Source: Tolypothrix sp. NIES-4075 (lineage in GTDB: Bacteria; Cyanobacteriota; Cyanobacteriia; Cyanobacteriales; Nostocaceae). From it: DNA of 64,000 nt. Below the pieces are notes generated by a model. It was not told the DNA's origin, ran no database searches, and worked only from the letters and a program-made list of their open reading frames with translations. The stretch is from assembly GCF_002218085.1 (NCBI RefSeq), contig NZ_BDUC01000002.1, positions 1,043,694-1,107,693 on the forward strand. The letters run 5' to 3'. The position numbers and the translations under genes are program-made. Positions 57,585 through 64,000 of the stretch are shown one piece after another. Position 1 is the first letter of the stretch, and each line of letters opens with the position of its first letter.

Positions 57585-58592
57585 TTACGCTGCTTCTCCT
57601 TCTTTGGCTTCATCCTCTACCTCAGATGGCAAATTTCTTTCTTCTGTAGTCAGTTGCAAGAATACATCTTCTAAAGTAGCGCTGACACGTCGCATTTCAT
57701 ATAAACCAAATCCCGCACGCACCAGTGCCGTGACAATTTCGTGTCCTGGTTCGGTTCCTGGTTGCGATATTACCCGCAAATAACCTCGATTATCCGCAAT
57801 TGGGGTACTCCTTTGCATTCCGCTCGGCATCGATTCTACCAAACTTACACCAGCTAAGTTTTGCAATACCTGTTTGGCTAAGGCAGGTTCTCCAGAAATT
57901 TCCAATTCATATCCAGAACCACCTGTCAACTGCGTCATCAGATTTTCTGGAGTATTAGTTGCTACTACTTTCCCGCGATTAATAATGGCTACGCGGTTAC
58001 AGGTCATGCTCACTTCTGGCAAAATGTGCGTAGAGAGAATAATTGTGTGAGTACCTGCGAGACTTTTAATTAAATTCCGCACTTCAATGATTTGCCGGGG
58101 ATCGAGACCAACAGTAGGTTCATCTAGAATGATAGCTGGTGGATCGTGAACGATCGCCTGAGCAATGCCAACTCTTTGACGATATCCCTTAGAAAGTTTG
58201 CGAATAATTACATTACGCTTATCTTCTAAGTTACAGCGTTCGATCGCTGCTCTCACCTTGTTAGTGCGATCGCCTGCGGGTACTCCTTTAATCCGCGTCA
58301 CAAAATATAAAAAGCCTTCAACCGTCATCTCTGGATATAACGGTGGTGTTTCCGGTAAATAGCCAATTCGTTGCCGTACTAAGAGAGAATTTTCATGGAC
58401 ATCGTAACCAGCAATTCTGACTGTCCCACTCGTCGCGGGTAAATAACCAGCTAAAATTCGCATGGTTGTAGTTTTACCAGCACCATTGGGTCCCAAGAAC
58501 CCTAAAATCTCCCCTTGTGAGACGTTAAAAGTAACATCGCTTATTGCTGTCGTTGAGCCGTATATTTTACTCAGACCATCAACTTCAATCAT
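57585..58592 (-). CDS. ABC transporter ATPase (GldA / CcmA type)
   Basis: The protein has 335 residues. It has all ATPase motifs: Walker A GFLGPNGAGKTTTMRIL, the Q-loop IGYLPETPPLYPEMTVEGF, the signature LSKGYRQRVGIAQAI, Walker B AIILDEPTVGLDP and the H-loop TIILSTHILPEV. The C-terminal ~110 residues (GGSGYELEISGEPALAKQVL) are the regulatory tail common in ABC-2 exporters. It is the first gene of the four-gene operon (ATPase, permease, GldG-like, DUF4340). Confidence 0.96.
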   Translation of the reverse strand: MIEVDGLSKIYGSTTAISDVTFNVSQGEILGFLGPNGAGKTTTMRILAGYLPATSGTVRIAGYDVHENSLLVRQRIGYLPETPPLYPEMTVEGFLYFVTRIKGVPAGDRTNKVRAAIERCNLEDKRNVIIRKLSKGYRQRVGIAQAIVHDPPAIILDEPTVGLDPRQIIEVRNLIKSLAGTHTIILSTHILPEVSMTCNRVAIINRGKVVATNTPENLMTQLTGGSGYELEISGEPALAKQVLQNLAGVSLVESMPSGMQRSTPIADNRGYLRVISQPGTEPGHEIVTALVRAGFGLYEMRRVSATLEDVFLQLTTEERNLPSEVEDEAKEGEAA

Positions 58593-58683
58593 CGTTAAAA
58601 TCGCCTGATTGCTGATAGGGCATTAAAAGATATTAAATCAATATTTTCAAAATGCAACGAATTTACAGAGATTGGGAGGCAAG

Positions 58684-58711
58684 GTAGAGACGCGATAAAT
58701 CGCGTCTGTAC
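58684..58711. repeat. Single palindrome (GTAGAGACG family)
   Basis: GTAGAGACGCGATAAATCGC followed by GTCTGTAC. It lies in the divergent promoter region between the ABC operon and the SLH protein gene, just before the 21-base repeat array. Confidence 0.75.
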
Positions 58712-58754
58712 AAAAGCGCGGGAATAAAGGGAGAATTTGAGCTTTATTAGCACC

Positions 58755-58996
58755 AAACTTCGAGTTCAGAACACGAAACTCCGAGTTTAGAACATGAAAC
58801 TTCGAGTTCAGAACATGAAACTTCGAGTTCAGAACATGAAACTTCGAGTTCAGAACATGAAACTCCGAGTTCAGAACACGAAACTTCGAGTTCAGAACGT
58901 GAAACTTCGAGTTCCGAACACGAAACTCCGAGTTCCGAACACGAAACTCCGAGTTCCGAACACGAAACTCCGAGTTCCGAACACGAAACTTCAAGC
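58755..58996. repeat. 21-bp tandem repeat array, about 11.5 units
   Basis: The unit AAACTTCGAGTTCAGAACAT plus G repeats with a strict 21-base period from 58755 to about 58996. Variants change TTCGAG to TCCGAG, TTCAG to TTCCG, and ACATG to ACACG. As 21 is a multiple of three, both strands stay open; the frames are artefacts. The array ends about 40 bases before the SLH protein gene, so it sits in the divergent promoter region. Confidence 0.93.
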
Positions 58997-59039
58997 TTAA
59001 CTGTTGACTGTTGACTTTTGACAATTGACTACTAACTAT

Positions 59040-60518
59040 ATGGTGAACTCGACTGTCGTTAAAACACTTTACGTTAATCCTGCAACTGGGAATGATAAAA
59101 ATCCAGGTGACTCCAAGTTCAGTCCGTTTAAAACCATTAGCTGTGCTTTAAAAGTAAGCACAAAATCTACAATTATTCAACTGGCGGAGGGAAACTACAA
59201 TTCTCTGACTGGAGAGGTATTTCCGCTATTGATCCCCGATGGTGTTCTGGTGGTGGGTAACGAAGGCACTAAAGGTCGAGGAATTGTAATTGAGGGGAGT
59301 GGTGCATATCAAAGCCAAAGCTTTGGATGGCAAAATATCACGCTGCTATTGCTAGGTGAAGCGACTGTCATGGGTGTGACTGTGGCAAATACAGCCGCAA
59401 AAGGCACTGGTGTTTGGATTGAATCGACGGCACCCTCTTTGGTTAATAATACTTTTGCCAAATGCGGTCGGGAAGCTTTGTTTGTGACCGGCACTGCCAA
59501 ACCTGCAATTCTAGATAATGTGTTTGTGCAAAACGCTGTCAGTGGCTTGGTGATGGCTGGTAATAGCAAAGGGGAAGTGCTGCGAAATATTTTTCAAAAA
59601 AATGTTATTGGCATCGCAATTAGTGATTCTGCTGCCCCAATGCTTGTAAAGAACAAACTCATAGAAAATCGGACAGCGATCGCTCTCTCTCGACAAGCGC
59701 AACCCGTGCTACGTCAGAATCTAATTGCCAATAATACCCAAGGTGGAGTGTTAGTCAACGGTAATGCAAATCCTAATTTAGGTAAGAAACAAGACAATGG
59801 CGAAAATATTTTTCGCGATAACGGTCAATTTGATTTAAATAATGCTACATCACAAAAACTAGTATTAGTAGGTAATCAGTTAAATCCGGCACAGGTGAAG
59901 GGACCAGTCGAGTTTATCGCTATTGTTTCCGATTTGGCTGGACATTGGGCAGCGGATTTTGTCCAAGCATTGGCAAGCAAGAATTTGATTAACAGCTTGC
60001 CTGATGGGACTTTTGCCCCAGATAAGCCGATGACTCGCGCCGATTATGCAGCTTTAGTAGCGGCAGCATTTAATCCCGTACCCAGATACCCAGCACCAGA
60101 TTTTATTGACGTACCCAAGGATTTTTGGGCTTATAATGCGATTCAAATCGCCGCTATGGGTGGTTTTGTTGGTGGAAAAAGCGATCGTACTTTCTCCCCG
60201 CATCAAAATGTCCAGCGACTGCAAGTGATTGTCTCTCTAGTTAACGGACTGAAGCTGCCACCGGCACAATCAGATGCCTTACTCTGCTACAGTGACCGTA
60301 ATACCATTCTTGATTATGCCCGTACAGTAGTTGCAACTGCCACACAACAAAAAATCGTAGTTAATTACCCAAACCCCAAGCAAATCGAGCCTTCTCGCTT
60401 TGCCACACGCGCTGAAGTAGCAGCAATGGTTTACCAAGCATTAGTCGCGATCAAAAAATATCCTCCTATAGAATCACCCTATATCGTTTCAAATGAAGGC
60501 AGTTGGCAAGTAGAATAA
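59040..60518 (+). CDS. Surface protein: DUF1565 beta-helix plus SLH domains
   Basis: The protein has 492 residues from the ATG at 59040 (a TTG 15 bases upstream is possible). Residues ~10-290 are a DUF1565-type right-handed beta-helix: KTLYVNPATGNDKNPGDSKF, then repeated N-x-F/I turns such as PSLVNNTFAKCG, AILDNVFVQNA, EVLRNIFQKN and PVLRQNLIANN. Residues ~300-480 hold three SLH-like modules (SDLAGHWAADFVQALASKNL, DVPKDFWAYNAIQIAAMGGF, SRFATRAEVAAMVYQALV) that bind cell-wall polymers. No signal peptide is evident at this start, which is odd for a surface protein. Possible role: binding or remodelling of polysaccharide. Confidence 0.9.
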   Translation: MVNSTVVKTLYVNPATGNDKNPGDSKFSPFKTISCALKVSTKSTIIQLAEGNYNSLTGEVFPLLIPDGVLVVGNEGTKGRGIVIEGSGAYQSQSFGWQNITLLLLGEATVMGVTVANTAAKGTGVWIESTAPSLVNNTFAKCGREALFVTGTAKPAILDNVFVQNAVSGLVMAGNSKGEVLRNIFQKNVIGIAISDSAAPMLVKNKLIENRTAIALSRQAQPVLRQNLIANNTQGGVLVNGNANPNLGKKQDNGENIFRDNGQFDLNNATSQKLVLVGNQLNPAQVKGPVEFIAIVSDLAGHWAADFVQALASKNLINSLPDGTFAPDKPMTRADYAALVAAAFNPVPRYPAPDFIDVPKDFWAYNAIQIAAMGGFVGGKSDRTFSPHQNVQRLQVIVSLVNGLKLPPAQSDALLCYSDRNTILDYARTVVATATQQKIVVNYPNPKQIEPSRFATRAEVAAMVYQALVAIKKYPPIESPYIVSNEGSWQVE

Positions 60519-60546
60519 AAAACACTTCCTATAAACTTAAAAGCAC

Positions 60547-61458
60547 TTGGTAACTTCCCCTGTAGCTAAAAGCACTTCGAGGCTATATGCATGGGTTGAA
60601 ACTTTATACCTATTGCCAGAAGCTGATAGCCAGATGCTCACACCAACCCTGGACACCTCTGCCACACCACATCGCTCAACCGGGCGGCACAGCGCTCAAT
60701 CCTTTGAGGGGGCGTATATGAAGGGTAACTCCCAAACCCCAACACACGAGTGGCTCGACTTAGCAACCGCCTTATTAATTCACTATAGTTTTGACCTCAG
60801 TGGATACAGTGCTAGTGAGTTAGTTAACCGCTGGCAAACTCAGTACCCGGTTAATTGGCTACACTTAGCAGTGATTGAAGCATTGTATCAAGGTCGTTAC
60901 AAAGCGTTTTCAGTTCAGCAAATCTTAACATTTTGGCAGCGACGCGGGCAGGCGATTTTTCATTTCAACATGGAATTTGAACGTTTGATTTGCAGCAAAT
61001 TTCCCGAAAGCTTAACTTCACTAACTTCACCGTTTATATCTGAGAGTAAAGAAAATACTCCACAATTACCACCAACCGCAAATTCTCTAACTGACAATTC
61101 AGCGACTGCTGCAAGCGTCAATAATGGGTATAAACGCAACAATAAGTCTATACAAGTAATGGATGAAGAAAAGCCATTACAGGAACAAACAAGGGAAAGT
61201 ACAAAAGATAAGTACCTTTTGCCATCTTCCACAACAGGAGTGTCTAAATATTCCCTTGGGCATCAAACATCTTATGCTTCAAACCAAACATCTTCTTTGA
61301 ATCAACAGACATTGTGTTTACCTGCTGCCAATCATCCACCAATTGGACAATTCACCCCAGAAAAGAGCGATCGCTCTGAATTGTTTACATCAAAACTCAA
61401 AGCAATAACGAGCGAAAAGCCACTACGACGTTATACCCAAGAAGAAACGGAGGGTTGA
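60547..61458 (+). CDS. Conserved cyanobacterial protein of unknown function
   Basis: The frame has 303 residues if it starts at TTG 60547; the first ATG (MLTPTLDTSATPHR) is about 30 residues later. The first part contains the conserved stretch ELVNRWQTQYPVNWLHLAVI followed by EALYQGRYKAFSVQQILTFW and FHFNMEFERLICSKFP, a compact helical domain seen in many cyanobacteria. The second half is Ser/Thr/Gln-rich and probably disordered. Start choice is uncertain. The role is unknown; the helical part may bind nucleic acid or protein partners. Confidence 0.8.
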   Translation: MVTSPVAKSTSRLYAWVETLYLLPEADSQMLTPTLDTSATPHRSTGRHSAQSFEGAYMKGNSQTPTHEWLDLATALLIHYSFDLSGYSASELVNRWQTQYPVNWLHLAVIEALYQGRYKAFSVQQILTFWQRRGQAIFHFNMEFERLICSKFPESLTSLTSPFISESKENTPQLPPTANSLTDNSATAASVNNGYKRNNKSIQVMDEEKPLQEQTRESTKDKYLLPSSTTGVSKYSLGHQTSYASNQTSSLNQQTLCLPAANHPPIGQFTPEKSDRSELFTSKLKAITSEKPLRRYTQEETEG

Positions 61459-61702
61459 AAATATTTAAAGAAAGTCTTTACATATTACTAATTAAAAAAC
61501 TAATTCTAGAATAGCCTTTAATCTTCTTAAGGTTGCCCCGAAGCGCGTCGATTAGCTTTTTGATGCCCTCAAGTTTCATGTCTATGTATAAAAGACAAGG
61601 ACTCTATTCTGGTGTTCCATTAGTCAAACAAGCGGATAACATACTAAAATACCTGTTATCTAGCTCATTTAAATTAATTTACGATTTATATAAAGTTACT
61701 CT

Positions 61703-62968
61703 ATGTTTTCTTATAAATCGCTTTTAACCATCGGCGCTATTGTACTAACGCTATTAGCGTTTTATATACTCTTTGTACCAACTAACCAAGCGCAATCTCA
61801 AATTCTCCCTTCATCTCAAAAGTTACTAGCTGTTGCCAGCCAAAAACGTGTGGCATTAGTTATTGGTAACAGTCGTTATTTACCAGGAATGGAATTAAAT
61901 AATCCGATAAATGATGCTGAAGATATGAGTAAAGTTTTGAGAGAGCTTGGTTTTGATGTAATCAAAGTTGTAGATGCTGATAAAAAACAAATGGAGATTG
62001 CATTAGAAAAATTTCATTATAAATTAGCTCAAGGTAGTGTCGGAATGTTTTACTATGCAGGGCATGGACTTCAAGTCGATGGAGAAAACTATTTAATTCC
62101 GACAGATGCCAAGCTTATTACACAGAAAGATGTTGTTTATGAAGCTCTTCCTGTTGGGAAAGTACAAAATATAATGGAAGAGTCAAAAACAGATGTCAAT
62201 ATCATTATTTTAGATGCTTGTCGTGATAATCCATTTAGCAGAAGATGGAACAGAAGTACTGCCGCACGGGGTTTAGCTCCTATAGAAACAGCGTCAGGTT
62301 TTTATATTGCTTTTGCTACTAGACCAGGAGCAGTTGCATCTGATGGAGGCAGTAAAAATGGTACTTTTACTTCTTATTTACTAAAATATATTAAAACCCC
62401 AAATATTACTATAGAAAATTTATTTAAAAAAGTTCGGCAAGGTGTATTTGAAGAAACAAATAAGAGGCAAATACCTTGGGACTCTTCCTCATTAATTGGC
62501 GAATTTTCTTTCAATCCAGTTTCTACTGCTACTAATACTCCCCCTCCCACCCCAATAGCAAAACCGACAATTTCCCCTACTTTACTTGTACCAAATATTT
62601 CACTTATACAACGTATACAAAGTATACAAAGTATAGAAAGAATGCGGGAAGCTTCGACTATCAGTATACCGAAAATTTCACTTACACAACAACAACAAAC
62701 TCAAATTAAGCAAATTCGTGCTAACGCCGATAAGCAAATTAAGCAAGTGCTGACAGACGAGCAAAATATACAAATCGCAGCAGTACGGTCATTCGGTGTT
62801 ACCGATCGTGAAGCTTTTGCTGGTGTGGAGTTGACTCCACAACAGCGGACTCAATTGCAGCAAATCCTGGTACGATCGCAACAACAAATGGAAGCTGTTT
62901 TAACTCCCACTCAAAGGGCTGTAGTAAAAAGAGAACGACTAACAATACAAGATATTCAAACCAGGTGA
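61703..62968 (+). CDS. Caspase-like peptidase (C14) with an LTxxQ-type tail
   Basis: The protein has 421 residues. A membrane anchor or signal (LLTIGAIVLTLLAFYILFVP) is followed by a caspase-fold domain (~48-275): RVALVIGNSRYLPGMELNNP, the catalytic His in MFYYAGHGLQVDGENYLIP (H121) and the catalytic Cys in IIILDACRDNPFSRRW (C173). Both catalytic residues are present, so it should be active, probably outside the membrane. After a proline-rich linker the last ~90 residues hold two LTxxQ-like helices (SLTQQQQTQIKQIRANADKQ, VELTPQQRTQLQQILVRSQQ), as in Spy/CpxP periplasmic chaperones. The substrate is unknown. Confidence 0.92.
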   Translation: MFSYKSLLTIGAIVLTLLAFYILFVPTNQAQSQILPSSQKLLAVASQKRVALVIGNSRYLPGMELNNPINDAEDMSKVLRELGFDVIKVVDADKKQMEIALEKFHYKLAQGSVGMFYYAGHGLQVDGENYLIPTDAKLITQKDVVYEALPVGKVQNIMEESKTDVNIIILDACRDNPFSRRWNRSTAARGLAPIETASGFYIAFATRPGAVASDGGSKNGTFTSYLLKYIKTPNITIENLFKKVRQGVFEETNKRQIPWDSSSLIGEFSFNPVSTATNTPPPTPIAKPTISPTLLVPNISLIQRIQSIQSIERMREASTISIPKISLTQQQQTQIKQIRANADKQIKQVLTDEQNIQIAAVRSFGVTDREAFAGVELTPQQRTQLQQILVRSQQQMEAVLTPTQRAVVKRERLTIQDIQTR

Positions 62969-62977
62969 GGGTTTGCC

Positions 62978-63184
62978 GTGTCAACGACCTTTCAACAAAT
63001 CTACAATCAAATTGTCTGCACCCTTTCACCAACTGAGCGGTTACGCTTGGCAACTTTAATCCTCAACGAACTAATGCAGCAAAATCTGTCTATCGTCGAT
63101 CAAAGTGATACCTGGACTGAGCAAGATCAACTCGATGTAACGACCTTTTGTGTGCACCCCTTTTTTGAAAACTACAGCCCGTAG
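62978..63184 (+). CDS. Small antitoxin-like protein, possibly shortened
   Basis: A 68-residue frame from GTG: MSTTFQQIYNQIVCTLSPTE then RLRLATLILNELMQQNLSIV and DQSDTWTEQDQLDVTTFCVH. The first 55 residues match a family of small cyanobacterial proteins often placed before PIN or RelE-type toxins. The ending FCVHPFFENYSP looks unlike that family (usually continues SLQYA...), so a late frameshift or recombination is likely. No toxin follows; a convergent gene overlaps its end by 13 bases. Confidence 0.6.
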   Translation: MSTTFQQIYNQIVCTLSPTERLRLATLILNELMQQNLSIVDQSDTWTEQDQLDVTTFCVHPFFENYSP

Positions 63185-63639
63185 AAATCTTCATCTAGTA
63201 TCTGCGCGATCGCAAAAGGGCAAGTAGTTGGATATTCATTATCTTCTGGGATACGAACAGCAAACTTAGCCAGTTTGCCCTCCTTAATCGCCCCTTTACG
63301 GGCATCAGGATAAGCTTTTTCGACTGCTTCTATCAAAAAACTGTTGAGCGAAGGAGTATCTGCCAAATTATCGAGAACCCGCTGACGATGTTCCAGCACC
63401 GAACTGTACCAACTAGTTTTCATCGTATCTGGAACGTCATGCTGAACCTTCAATTTAAGTAAATGGATTAACAAAATTTTGAGATTACTTCTCAGAGCAT
63501 TCTTTTCTGATTTTCCCAAACATGTTAGTTCCTCAATCAAATGCTCGATATCCAACGTCTCAAATTCACCACTTTTTAGTTGACTGATGGTTTGCTCAAT
63601 CCACAACTGAAGATCGCGATCGTATAGCGTATTAGACAT
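63172..63639 (-). CDS. DUF29 protein
   Basis: The protein has 155 residues. The pattern LYDRDLQLWIEQTISQLKSG, EHLIEELTCLGKSEKNALRS and NLKILLIHLLKLKVQHDVPD is that of DUF29, a helical family found in many copies in cyanobacteria. It has no known enzymatic motif. The gene is convergent with the small gene at 62978 and overlaps its end by 13 bases. The role is unknown. Confidence 0.93.
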   Translation of the reverse strand: MSNTLYDRDLQLWIEQTISQLKSGEFETLDIEHLIEELTCLGKSEKNALRSNLKILLIHLLKLKVQHDVPDTMKTSWYSSVLEHRQRVLDNLADTPSLNSFLIEAVEKAYPDARKGAIKEGKLAKFAVRIPEDNEYPTTCPFAIAQILDEDFYGL

Positions 63640-63921
63640 TTGTAAAATTTAACTCCAAACAGTACGCTATTCCATTTTGTTTCGACAACCCACTAATATT
63701 TTTCAGTTTATCGCTTTTACCAAACAGTAATGCCCTGTCTAGGAACAAAACTATGACGAATCCTCAAAAACATACCCATTTCGTATCCGATACAGTTTTC
63801 CGCTTTGTTTAAGTCCCAATAGACGCTTGTGAGAGCAGAGTATAAAAAAGGAGCGATCGCCTATTTCTAACTTTATTAAGAATTACAAAAAAAGAGCGAT
63901 CGCGCAAACAATAATACAAAC
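63640..63921. other. Spacer with HIP1 sites
   Basis: AT-rich DNA upstream of the DUF29 gene with two HIP1 octamers (GCGATCGC at ~63852 and ~63897). No gene is seen. Confidence 0.5.
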
Positions 63922-64000
63922 TTAATTCGTCGGCGAAATCATTCCTCTCAAACCGTTTCTGTTGAGAAGTTTCAGCATTTCGTTAGCATTATAGCGACTG
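63922..64000 (-). CDS. C-terminal end of an unknown protein (partial)
   Basis: At the right edge the minus strand has an open frame reading SRYNANEMLKLLNRNGLRGM then ISPTN and a stop at 63922. RYxxAxEMLxxL resembles the end of Hanks-type Ser/Thr kinase domains, but 25 residues are too few to decide. The gene continues outside the window. Confidence 0.4.
   Translation of the reverse strand, partial: SRYNANEMLKLLNRNGLRGMISPTN

Noticed and set aside
58647..59024. Long frames on both strands through the 21-bp array
   Set aside because: They only translate the tandem repeat (period divisible by three) and have no ribosome binding site.
61533..61727. A 64-residue frame before the caspase-like gene
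   Set aside because: It overlaps the real start of the next gene in another frame and lacks a ribosome binding site.

Overview
The window is chromosomal DNA from a filamentous, probably heterocyst-forming cyanobacterium (Nostocales-like). It carries the form IB RuBisCO operon rbcL-rbcX-rbcS, the photosystem I core pair psaA-psaB and a cyanobacterial sucrose synthase. The HIP1 octamer GCGATCGC is frequent, and the intergenic space is full of short tandem repeats (TTGGTAA, GGTTAGT) and small palindromes of the kind known from this group. The species cannot be named from this sequence.

Layout. 1-3.8 kb: accessory DNA with the tail of a HEAT-repeat protein, two orphan HicB-type antitoxins around a broken gene, an HNH nuclease with a small partner gene, a 42-bp tandem array and a DUF2887 pseudogene. 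3.9-6 kb: panB and an exported seven-bladed propeller protein. 6-9.6 kb: the RuBisCO operon with a strong terminator. 9.7-14.5 kb: a large SNF2-type helicase and small stress-type proteins. 15-20.5 kb: an FAD oxidoreductase, a thioredoxin-NHL protein, a glutaminase and a repeat-rich lipoprotein. 21-25.8 kb: psaA-psaB with a terminator. 25.9-29 kb: accessory DNA with an AIPR-family protein, a DUF433/DUF5615 toxin-antitoxin-like pair and a decayed acetyltransferase. 29.5-35 kb: sucrose synthase and a GH65 phosphorylase fused to beta-phosphoglucomutase. 35-44 kb: holB, tmk and two very large hybrid histidine kinases. 44.6-52 kb: mixed housekeeping and stress genes (PPOX protein, shortened HPF-cold-shock protein, phosphoribosyltransferase, glycosyltransferase, PotC, secreted truncated globin, purU). 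53-58.6 kb: a MazEF-like pair and a four-gene Gld-type ABC transporter operon. 59-64 kb: a cell-surface SLH protein, a conserved cyanobacterial protein, a caspase-like protease and a DUF29 protein.

How the parts work together. RbcL, RbcX and RbcS make and assemble the CO2-fixing enzyme. PsaA and PsaB form the photosystem I reaction centre. Sucrose synthase and the phosphorylase-mutase fusion feed sugar nucleotides and glucose phosphate into central metabolism. Tmk and HolB supply dTTP synthesis and the replication clamp loader.

The most unusual signals are: (1) a dispersed family of hairpins with conserved ends and covarying stems; (2) one low-complexity repeat read in frame inside three unrelated proteins; (3) a standalone AIPR-family gene and a solitary DpdE-like helicase as possible defence genes; (4) a secreted truncated globin whose distal haem-pocket residues appear replaced; (5) an HPF-cold-shock protein lacking most of its HPF core; (6) a MazF toxin with a helical insertion; (7) a caspase-like protease with an LTxxQ-type tail; and (8) several genes caught in decay. 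No tRNA, rRNA, complete insertion sequence or CRISPR array was seen.
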